Below, one piece after another: positions 35,698 through 45,195 of a DNA stretch of 64,000 nucleotides. The notes beneath the pieces were generated by a model, which made no database searches, had not been told where the DNA came from, and worked only from the letters and a program-made list of their open reading frames with translations. This stretch comes from Paramarasmius palmivorus (taxonomy: Eukaryota; Basidiomycota; Agaricomycetes; Agaricales; Marasmiaceae). The translations under genes and the position numbers were made by a program. Numbering within the stretch: the first letter of the stretch is position 1; each line of letters starts with the position of its first letter. The stretch is taken from positions 186,001 through 250,000 of the forward strand of contig JAYKXP010000052.1 in NCBI GenBank assembly GCA_037176845.1, read 5' to 3'.

Positions 35698-36894
35698 CTA
35701 TGGCAACTGCTTATTGCCCTTCTTCTTTTTGGGCCGTGTTCCTCCAGATTCTGCACCGTCTCTTTCTTTTCTTTTCTTCTTCTTCCCGTTCTCTTTCTCT
35801 TTCTCTTTCCGTTCCTTATCCTTCGCTTCCTCAGCCCTTTTCTTCGCTTCGTCCGCTTTCTTGCCCAGTGCCTTAAATGTGTCCTCTTCATCACTATCGT
35901 CTTCCTCCTTCTCTTGCTCGACAGGTGTTAAAGCTCGCAGTTCCAAATCGACCTTTTCAGCGTTCTCTGCATCAGACGTCTCCGATAGCTTTGCAGTGGG
36001 CACATGAAGCGGAGAGAAAGGGTCTTTCTGCAATGACCCAAGTAGCGAAAGCATTTCGTTTGCAACCGTAAGACTACGAATCGCGCTGTGGATTAGCTAT
36101 CTCAACATAAGTCTTGGTAGTCACTCACCCTATCACAGTGAACTCCAATACACCATCTGGATCTCCTAAAGCTGTGCCAGTTATGTGGTGCACCCATCTA
36201 CCACCATTATGTCCTGTTTTCCCTGCATCGTCTTCCTCTTCATTTTGAGCTCCTGCGCCATATTCGGGGTCGTTTTCAGCTGGTCCATACTCAAATATAT
36301 ACGATTCGGTGGGTATATGGTGACGAGGTACCGAAACGTTGAAAGTCTTGTGGACTAATAAAGATATATGGTCGGGGGAGCAGAGGTTAATGTTGCCCTC
36401 TATCGATTTATGGATGTCAGATTACGACGGCTCGACGACTTGGGACCAACCTAGTTTCATCCCGACTCTTGGCCGCCATACTGTTGCATCAAACGATACA
36501 TTGCAGACCATAAACGGGCAATCAGCTTTTATGGTTGCATTTTTATCCAAGAAGAATAGATTTGAGTGGGATAATACCACGCCTTCAAACGCCGGTATAT
36601 AGCTATCCAGGCAAACTGTCAGGTCTTAGATACACCATGGGATGTTTTGGAAGCTCACCGCATGATCATAGAATCCAGCATCTCTCCTACGCCATCCGCT
36701 GGTGCAATACTGAATACCGGCGGTATAGATACGACTAGAGACGCTTTCACAACTTGAAATTCGGTTTCTTTTCCTTTTCCCTTTTTCTCCTTCTTATCCC
36801 TTTTCGGCGAGATCGAATGCTTTGCCTTTTTAGCTGGCGCATCGGGTACTGCATGTTCTGAATGCTTGCGTTTTCGATGTGTGGTGTGCGACAT
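35698..36894 (-). CDS. RPA43: RNA polymerase I subunit RPA43
   Basis: Subunit of the Pol I stalk (A14/A43 in yeast) that contacts Rrn3. Start at 36894: MSHTTHRKRKHSEHAV, then a basic region. The S1/OB-containing core reads FQVVKASLVVSIPPVFS, a middle exon with NATIKADCPFMVCNVSFD and WRPRVGMKLVGSQVVESSQS, then HISLLVHKTFNVSVPRHHIP, TESYIFEYGPAENDPEYG, GRWVHHITGTALGDPDGVLE and the final exon LTVANEMLSLLGSLQKDPFS. It ends in a long acidic, then Lys-rich coiled tail (EEAKDKERKEKEKENGKKKK) typical of nucleolar fungal RPA43. About four exons; the gene looks intact. Divergent from PAM16. Confidence 0.9.
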
Positions 36895-36991
36895 GGAGGA
36901 GTCTCGGTTCAAGGAAATTTTGGGCGCGCACGTGCCAATTCCTGATATTTTCTTCGAATTCTCCCTTACGGACCACCTCATTCGTCTCTCC
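36895..36991. promoter_or_regulatory. 97-bp bidirectional promoter gap RPA43/PAM16
   Basis: Only 97 bp separate the start codons of RPA43 (-) and PAM16 (+). Both are growth-related housekeeping genes, and a shared bidirectional promoter is the simplest reading. No TATA box is evident. Confidence 0.45.
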
Positions 36992-37666
36992 ATGGTCTGT
37001 CATTTCCCTGTCTCTATATACGTTTCATAGTGACCGCATATTACAGTCTTCTCCTCGTGTTTTGGTCCAGATTGTCTTGACCGGAACGAAAATCTTAGGC
37101 AAAGCATTCCTTGAGGCCGGTAGACAAGCGGTAAAAAGTACGGTTTCTCTCTTCTTCCATACCTTTAATTCATTCATTCCTTCACCCAGATGCAAAACAT
37201 AGTCCACAGGGTGCGATAGCAGGTGGTGACGTGGCTGGTGTTGCCAATGCAACTACGGGTTCAATGACCGACCAATTAACGCGACAACACCGAATGACAC
37301 TTGACGAAGCACATTTAATCCTCAATGTCAAACGTGGAGAAGAGATGGAAAAGATACTTGCAGTGCGTCTCGACCTCGTTCATACTTTGGCCTTAAACTG
37401 ACATGAGAAAAACGCGACAGAATTATGAACATTTGTTCAAGGCCAACAGTCCACCACCACCTCCCGAGAAACCGGCCACAGGAGCAAAAGCTAAAGCGCA
37501 ACCGGCTCACTCTCACTATCTTCAATCAAAAGTTGTGCGTGCAAGAGAACGAATAGAGGCCGAACTTGAAATTGCTAGTGAGAATCCCGATGCGCAGGCT
37601 ACGAAATCTGCCGATGCCCAGCAAACACCCACGAGTGGTCCAAGTGGTGGAAGTAGCTCAAGTTGA
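36992..37666 (+). CDS. PAM16: TIM23 import-motor subunit Pam16/Tim16
   Basis: J-like protein of the mitochondrial inner-membrane import motor, which pairs with and restrains Pam18. The first coding exon is just the ATG (36992-36994), followed by a 52-nt intron (GTCTGT...TTACAG). Exon 2 from 37047 continues SSPRVLVQIVLTGTKILGKA, FLEAGRQAVK. After an intron with a GTACGG donor comes NAKHSPQGAIAGGDVAGVAN, then the degenerate J-domain MTLDEAHLILNVKRGEEMEK (no HPD), and after a further intron NYEHLFKANSPPPPPEKP and SHYLQSKVVRARERIEAELE. The Ser/Thr-rich tail is normal for fungi. About 150 residues. Intact. Confidence 0.92.
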
Positions 37667-39087
37667 ACGCTTAGTTTGACTAGATGTTTGGTATAGATGT
37701 ATTGTATTGTATACACGACATAATGGAAACACAGCGGAAACCCCCTCATTCACAATTTCTTGCTTTCGCACGACGGAAAGGACGACCTTAAGCTATTGTT
37801 GTAGCGTAGTCGGTCAATTTATATTGTTTCTTGTTTCCTCACAGTAATACCCACAACGACTAAGGGCTCTTACGGTTGCACGCGCGACCGCCAGAATTTT
37901 TCGATTATTCCCAAATTAGGCAAGTCGGAATGTTTCGATTATTGCAGCTTCGACTCGTCGATTACCTGCTTGAATGAGCCTATAGAACCAGAAATCGACT
38001 TCGGTTAGACCTACTAAGCGTTCATGAAGTGCTAAAGTCAAAATTCTACGACGATAGATGACCGAATCCCTGCCAATTCTGCAGGGTTGCAGCTATGTCC
38101 ATAGAACTAGCTTGAGTGGGTCGGCGTATGTCGGAGAAATCAAATCCGGCTTATAAGGGCCGGCCGGTTATAAGGCCGTTATCAGGCGAGATAAGACAGG
38201 GCTAGCTCTGATAACGTCATGATCAGCACGCCTACCAACGCAACACCAACGATCACTTTTTGTACACCTCAAAAGTTGCGTCCTAGATGTGCTCACATCT
38301 TTAAATTATGTCCTCGAGGTTGGATAAGCATATTGAACCTTGCTGCAAAGGAAATATGCAGCAAACCCGATGTCTCAATTTTGGCTCTGTACTTGTAATA
38401 TATGTTTCAAGTTGAATAATTACAGGTACATTTGACTCTGGGGCCGCTACTTCACTGTAAAGGATAGTGAAGCTGTTCATGACACTTTGGGAGAGAAATG
38501 AAAGCACAAATTACAGTATCAAAGGCAACATACCTGCTTGGCAAGGCAAAGAGGTGCCCCAGCATGGTTCAAGAAATACATAAGGCAGAATAATGGCAGG
38601 GTGTGTTAAAGCAGGGTTGTATAATATTTAAGGATTGGTAGTGCAGCTGGACTGTGCCGTCGTATAAGAAAAAAAAAAAAAAAAAACTGGCTCTTACAAA
38701 GGCGCCTTATAAGGCCTGTGGTTTGAGTCCAGATAGTAGCAGAATAATGTGAGATATCTTTTTGAGATACCCTGTCCAAGCGCTTATAAGGGGCGCTTAT
38801 CATAGTTTGACTAATATTATCATTGGTTATGAGACCCGTTTCTCTTATGGGCCTTATCAGCCCTTATCGCCCCTTATCGGCAAGATTAAAAAGTTCTGAC
38901 ATAAGCCGCCGACTGGAACGAGTTCAAGGGATGAGTATATGAATTTCAGTCCCTCATTAGTTTTGTTAGCATCACGATACAGCTTGGACAGTGACAGAGA
39001 TGCAATAGTCTTTTTAGTATACTAATCCACACACTTTCTTGGTTATATGTCACTAGATACCAGAAGTCCGTTCATTTCTACAGCGAA
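37667..39087. other. Gene-poor region with short palindromic repeats
   Basis: No gene is supported. The sequence becomes AT-rich and carries many copies of TTATAAGG / CCTTATAAGG-like words (38148-38190, 38706-38720, 38786-38803, 38845-38890) and an 18-A run near 38670. This marks the border between the conserved gene block and the repeat-rich region. Confidence 0.45.
38140..38890. repeat. Possible MITE-like repeat with TTATAAGG/CTTATC ends
   Basis: The left part (38148-38200) has GGCCGGTTATAAGGCCGTTA-type words. The right part (38845-38885) has GGGCCTTATCAGCCCTTATC, which is their complement in style. Internal palindromes such as GCGCCTTATAAGGC also occur. This resembles a decayed short inverted-repeat element, but I cannot align precise ends or a target duplication. 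Confidence 0.3.
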
Positions 39088-40028
39088 CTATAGGTCCAAT
39101 GGACGGAGACTCATTACATGGTCTATATCAAAGGGTAGGAATAGAGCAGTATTGTCTCTCCTAGAGAGGACATATTGCTTTGCTTTCCGCCAAAACCTCT
39201 TGGAACCCAGTGGGTACGGTGACGAGAATATGAGGTTGTCAATTAATTCCGACGTATTGCCTTCAGGTGGGTTGTCGCGAATCAAGTTTGTTGATGTTGG
39301 TATGACAATCCTTGGATTGAAAAGCATTGAGTGGCCTTCAATAAGGAAAGGTGGAGTTGCTGAAGGCAATACGAGGGCGATAACATCCGCGTCCAAGGGA
39401 GGCTGGAGATAAATGAGGAATTGTTTTACGTTAAAGTCCCAATTTTTGAATCTCCAGGGTCGGATGATAAACTCCTTCACCGAGATCATTGACTGCAGAT
39501 CGATGGAAGAACAGGAGAAAGTCGGTGTGGATCCATCAAATCTGACAGTAAATCGATGCAAGACTGGCCAGGCTCTGGTGGGTATTTGTGACTCTGTCAA
39601 AGGTGGTTGGTCAGGCCAAAAGTTCGCATCAGATTCATAATGGGTTTGATACCAGTCTGAGAGTTGGTTGTAGAACCAGATGGTACTGCAAACGTCAAGG
39701 AGAAATGGATGGAAAGTGTCGAGTGACTGAAGTTCTGGAAAGCTAGATGTTCAGAAGGCGTGGATAAGCCACAGGTGAATGGGAACTTTCAGGCAAAATG
39801 CCCTTAAAGTAGGCACCATGGCTGCAATGACTGCTGCTATGTGCTCTGGAATTTCCCGATAACTTTGTTCATTGTACACAGGTTGAAGAACAGTGAACGG
39901 CACTACTGGTGTCAAAATTGAGAGTGCTCTTACGCATTCTGCAAGCATAGAATTGGAGACTAGCATGTTGCAGAGGAGCGACAGTGTCTGGGCATCTGTG
40001 ACATAGATAGACTTATAGACAATTGTCA

Positions 40029-40036
40029 ACAGGCTG
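40029..40036. repeat. Left 8-bp target-site duplication (ACAGGCTG)
   Basis: Identical to 48332-48339. On the minus strand it reads CAGCCTGT and contains the 3' splice acceptor (CAG) plus the first five bases of exon 2 of the split F-box-like gene. Confidence 0.85.
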
Positions 40037-40317
40037 TAGGGATGTTAACAGCTGGCTATGCTATGCTATGGCTATGCTATGAGCAGCTAAGACTTATGTG
40101 CTAGTCATAGCTGGTAAGCTTACTGACTATGGCTATGCTATTCCAGCTAGCAGCTTGAGCTAGTTAAAGCTTGATAAATTAGTCAAATAATATAGTGTAG
40201 AGTGTTAGTAGACAACATAGAATGTAAAAAAAAATGGAGTTCAAGCTTGAGGCACCATTGGGCACCATAAGCACCTTTATAGCCATATGACACTCAATAT
40301 GGAATTTGAACAAGTGT

Positions 40318-41492
40318 TTGGGTGCTTTTTTCAGCGCTTTTTTAACAGGAAAATTATTCCCACACCTCCTGACATCATTTGGGTGCCTCCCTACTCCACC
40401 TTTGGCTTCCCAAAATGGAAGGTGGCCTTACCTCAATATTTTCCACCTGGATTCAATGCACTGGGGGGCTATAAAAATCGCATTTTTGAGGGAATATGTT
40501 CCAATATGTTCCAAAAGCATGCCCCTGCAATTGGGGGGCAGGGGAATGCAAAAAAGCGGTCCAAATATGGTAATTCAGGAAAATGGCCTATTGGATCTTG
40601 GGCTACAGGCCAGATGTTGGCATGGGGTAAGTTGGAGGACATAGATACATTGAATACAAGCCTGGGAACACTAAATAGTACATATATTGGTGGGATAATG
40701 GTGCACAAATATCTAAAATACTGAAAATCTCTGAAATTGGGGAAATAAAATTACAGGATAGGATGTAATGCAGCTGGGGCTTAGATATTGTGGATGGGGG
40801 ATGATATATATGTCCCCTAGATTGAAATACAATCCTGGAGGGCTGCCTATTTTTCCAGATTTATTACAACTAAATTTGCTTTTTTTTGACATTAATAATG
40901 CTACACCACAGGAAATGAATGGGATGAGCTAATTCTTGTTTATAACCCACTCTATGGTGTATAGATGAATATATACTTGCCCAAGCACTCCTGTATGTGC
41001 AACACCTTGTTTAATCCAATGTATTGTACAGTTATGTAACACAGGCAGTAGTACATGAATAGCACCTCAGGGAAGCGTTCCAGCACAAAGGGGAGTTCAG
41101 AATCGAGTTCAGGCACCCAAAATACACTTTCCTATTATAAAAGAACATTTTTTGAATACATCTATATGTTGCTATACAAAAAATCACATTTTTAGGGGTT
41201 TTTTTTTGTACTGGAGCATGGGGATTGCTCTAAAAATCACCAAAAATGAATCAGAGGCTGTTCACTGTGCATAGAACAGAAATATTAATTGCCTCCATGA
41301 ATCCCATGACAGGAATCCCTATGCCAGATGCATCATTTCTTTCACAATTACAGAAAACAGGTAATATGAATGTAGTATTGCAGGGAGCAATCTGGGGGCT
41401 TGGGAAACCTCAAAATCGAATTCAGGATGAAGAACTACTTAAGAAATGACCCAGGTTTGAAAGGAATCCAATCACTGTAGCTTGAGATATGT
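40318..41492. repeat. Dispersed repeat, copy A
   Basis: Two segments (about 40318-40500 and 40842-41492) are closely similar to 58461-58640 and 58665-59324. The first segment is in the same orientation and the second is inverted. Shared words include ATTATTCCCACACCTCCTGA and TTGGCTTCCCAAAATGGAAG. The second segment keeps an open frame in both copies (MNPMTGIPMPDASF / MNPMTGILMPDASI), but no protein family is recognised. Confidence 0.7.
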
Positions 41493-41745
41493 AATTTCTT
41501 CCTTTGTAATGACTTTTGGATGAGCACCTGTACTACCACATAGACTCTGAGCTACTCAATCTTTTTTTTTTTTGACCTTGTACTTCATACATTCTCTGTT
41601 ATCAATCTTGTTTTCTGTATTGCATGTCCCACAGTCATGATAAAAGGTGTAAACTCACATTGGTAACAATGGTTATATATTTATCTAGTTGTGATAGACT
41701 TGTAACCACTCACTGCAGGTGTTTGATGACAGTCGATCAAACACT

Positions 41746-41866
41746 CAGCGCAGCGACTGGTACAAAATCTCACGATTTTGGTGGGTCGCGGATTTGTCAC
41801 GTGAGTTTATTTAACTTAGTCGCAAAAACCGACCATCGACAACCCACTTGCTTCTCAAACCTCTCC
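41746..41866 (+). repeat. Left terminal inverted repeat, 121 bp
   Basis: Pairs with 47921-48041 over its whole length. Mismatches cluster around TCGCA/CCATG near the middle-inner part; the outer 60 bases are nearly identical. Contains CACGTG (E-box-like palindrome) at about 41798-41803. Confidence 0.8.
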
Positions 41867-42024
41867 ACTTTGCTCAAGAAGTAGCTAGATCTACTGTAGT
41901 AATCAAGGTGATTAACGAGTTTTTATCCACTAGTGAAAATATGAGATATTCGTCGAGATATAAGCTGAAAACTGACTGGAATTACAAGCTCAGGAATTGA
42001 TGCGTACACATTCATTTTATCCAT

Positions 42025-45000
42025 ATGCCTGCTGTCCCAAGCAAATGAAGATGTTCAGAAAGTAATTATAGGCCCCCAGGATCATATTACAAGAAGGCAC
42101 GGTCCGAAGCACCTTCTCTCGCACGCACCAGACCACTGCCTGAGACCCCCACACCTGCTTCCAATCTCGTCAAATCAGATGACGATCTTGTTCCTGAAAT
42201 CCCTACTAGCAGTGCGCCAGGGTCTCCATCTTTCTTCGATGACCAGCCAATGGAACCTCCTGATGCCAATCAGCTGACATTACCTCAACCGACCATTCCA
42301 ACACGACGCAGCCGCGTTGCAGAACCTACTCAAAACTCCTCCCCCATATCTATCTTTGCACCCAGCCCCAAAAAATCTGCGATTGGTGGACGCCCTCGTG
42401 TGAAGAAAGCTCACCATAACCCGTGCGCGAGTATGGAGGAAAGGGGTAACAAGGAGTGGCAGGATAGGCGTGCTGCACAGCTATTAGCAGAGGAGGCTGC
42501 GAGAGCATTGGCAGCAGAGGAAGAGAAGCGAGCTCGGGTAGCAGAGATAAAGAGGCAGGGGGTGAATCGAGCGCAAGATGTTTGGGGTTGAATCACAAAG
42601 TCAGAAGCAGATGGAGGATTCGGTTTCTCTTCATTGATGGAATTCTTCGACTATGCGCTTGATATAGAGAAGGATGGTGACAATGTACAAGCACATCGTA
42701 ACATGACCCGTTTCCTTAACACCAATGGAGCTTCTTTGGCTGAAAAGATATTCGAGCGTGCGCCGGATGAATTCGACAAGTTTTTGCAAAGTCCATTTAT
42801 GCAGAAGAAACTACGTGAAGAGGGGGAGGCTATCCAGAAGCTCCTGACTCGGGAGAAGGGGACCACAATGCAGAGCCTGCTGGACACGTTTGACCTGGAG
42901 GCTCTAGAGAAGGATGTACAGCGGGTAGCTCCAACAATGTGGAGTGTTTTGACGGATGTCACTGAACTTGAGGAAGACTCGAGGCGGAATAAAGAACTGG
43001 TGCGTCCGCATCGTTATCTGGTGTATGTTTTGTATCTAATTATCTGTGTGTAGGTTCTTACAACAATCTGTGTGATGATCAGCCTTGTTCGTTCTCAAAA
43101 AGCGAACAATTTCCAGGTTGTCATGGGCCTATTCTTACTTGGCTCAGGTGCATCAAAGCGAGAAATTGACGTGTTCGCACATGCAGGGCTATCTGTTTCA
43201 TATCCAACAGTCATGAATCACATCAAACGCGTCTCAAAAGAGAACATTGATGTTCTCGTGGGAGCAATCAGGAGCTTCATGTGTGCTCTCGTATGGGACA
43301 ACATCAATTTCGCGTTCTGTGTCAATTCACAGCAACTCAACTCCAAGGATCACTTTGATAGTGGGACTGCCGCTACACTTGTAGTCCAATGGGATCCCTT
43401 TACCAGACAGAATGCCACACATGGCACCCTTCCTCTGTTGATGAAGGAGTCTCGAGAGACAACACATACACCAATCAAAGACCTCTCTTCTCTCCTTCTT
43501 CCTTCTGCTGAAGACACGGTGGCGCTGCAGCAATGCCTGATTTGGCAGATGAAGCAATGCCTGATTTGGCAGATGAAGCAAATCATTCTCAACCACTGTC
43601 CACACCTTGGCCACCTGAAGGAGAACTTTCCAGAAGTGCTGCCCGTTGCCACAGAGCAGATCGAACCTCACATTACCCAACAATACCCACTCCCTGCTAT
43701 GCACACAGACGAATCTACACTTGATGGAACAATCAAGATTTACGAGTCGCTTCTGCACGCATTAGGGATGACCAAACAAGATCTTGAGCATCACGGTATT
43801 CTCTTTGCCGACGGAGACCTTCTGACGTGTTCATTAATAGACAAGGTAAGTGTTCAATTTAAATCATTCTCGCCTTTATCTGTCACAGTTGTTCTGACGT
43901 GAATACAGGCCCAGTCTGCACACCGCAACAGTGAGGAGATTCTTGCTTCAATGTGTGCTCTCACCCCACAGTTTGGGTTGTTTCATTGCAAGATGGCCGG
44001 CTGTCAAATGGTGATCAATGAACATTGGGGAAAGCCGAATTCATTCTTTCCAGGTAGCCTCTGGTGGGAAAGCAACACCCTATTGAAATGAAAAGCCATG
44101 TCCGCGGGTTGGCAGTCAAAGAAGGCTATGCCATGGAAACCATCACATGAGCTTATCCAGATTTCACTCGCAGGCCATATACTTGATGCTTTCTGAATCC
44201 ATTGCGGGAGTGACAACTTTGAAGGCTGGGCAAGGAACTCAACGATGGCGGATTTCAACGTGGTAGCGACTCGGGTCTATGAGCGTCTATTTACCAGTAA
44301 AGCCTATCAAGCGGAGAAGCGCCGGAGTGAACCTGACACAGTTCTATGTAACAATATCCTCTACAATCGCGACACACTAATGTATTGGCTTTTCGTCACG
44401 TCGATCAAAGCCGGCAACATAGGGCGAATCGTTCTTGTTTTACGTGTATGGATGATCATGATGAGGGCACCAAAGACAATGCCTCGTTACGCTGATGCCA
44501 TCTTCGAAACTCTTGGGCGATTACAGGAGTGTCCGGAATATGTACGGTATGTTGTGATGACTCTATTATTGATGCCATCATGTCTAACACAGTTTAGAAA
44601 ATTCTTCCTTCACAATTGGCTTGTCAATCTTACTGGAAAGCCTTATGGTTTCAAGGAAGTTGACTTGCTACAAGAGCATCAAAATTTCTGGCTCAAAGCA
44701 GTCTATGCTGCAAAGGGGGCGAATGCAAGCTGGGAATGGCTATCAATGATCTCAGTGTGTATCTATACACTGCGAGAGGCATTGCGAACAGTTTCAAAGG
44801 CTTTTAAGACGCCTATGCATGGCTTGAAACACACTGTTCCAGACATGTCAAACGAGATCCAACAACTTGCAAATGCTCTCCGAGATGAGCAAGTTCAGGA
44901 ATACATCCCTGATCGCCCAGCTAATCAATCAGTAGACCCTGTGCGGGACCTGTTTCATGAGGGAATGAGATATGGGAACAAGCGATCGGCATTTGCTAAG

Positions 45001-45189
45001 TACCGGGAAGATGAAGTGGTATGGATAAATGAAGGGCACGTTGGACAGGCTGATGCTGATGATGAAAATAGTGGTGATGATGCAGTTTATATGCCCTTGA
45101 GAGAAGACCTAGAGGTTGACAATGAGGAGCCATATGAATTACAAGATTATCTCATATCATTAGCAGTACAGGCTTGTAGTGAGACTTAG
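42025..45189 (+). pseudogene. DUF6589-type putative transposase, broken by four TGA codons
   Basis: About 930 codons with introns near 43007-43056, 43843-43908 and 44547-44594. From ATG 42025 (MPAVPSK) the frame runs through a disordered region, EERGNKEWQDRRAAQLLAEE and LDIEKDGDNVQAHRNMTRFL, to the DUF6589 core: SGASKREIDVFAHAGLSVSY, FMCALVWDNINFAF, HGTLPLL, MTKQDLEHHGILFADGDLLT, RNSEEILASMCALTPQFGLF and NWLVNLTGKPYGFKEVDLLQ. In-frame TGA lies at 42046, 42589, 44089 and 44194; in each case the frame simply continues, and Arg (CGA) would fit. A 24-bp tandem duplication (QCLIWQMK twice) is present near 43530-43580. DUF6589 proteins are widespread and multicopy in Agaricomycetes. A transposase role is inferred from the terminal repeats. 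Confidence 0.75.
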
Positions 45190-45195
45190 AATACA

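Noticed and set aside
35682..36007. Several overlapping frames rich in Lys/Arg or Phe/Ser
   Set aside because: Shadows of the Lys/Glu-rich C-terminal tail of RPA43.
39723..39755. A 30-nt intron (GTGGCT...TCTAG) removing the TGA in the F-box-like pseudogene
   Set aside because: It would be much shorter than every other intron in the window (about 40-60 nt), and the frame continues without it, so a nonsense change is the simpler reading.
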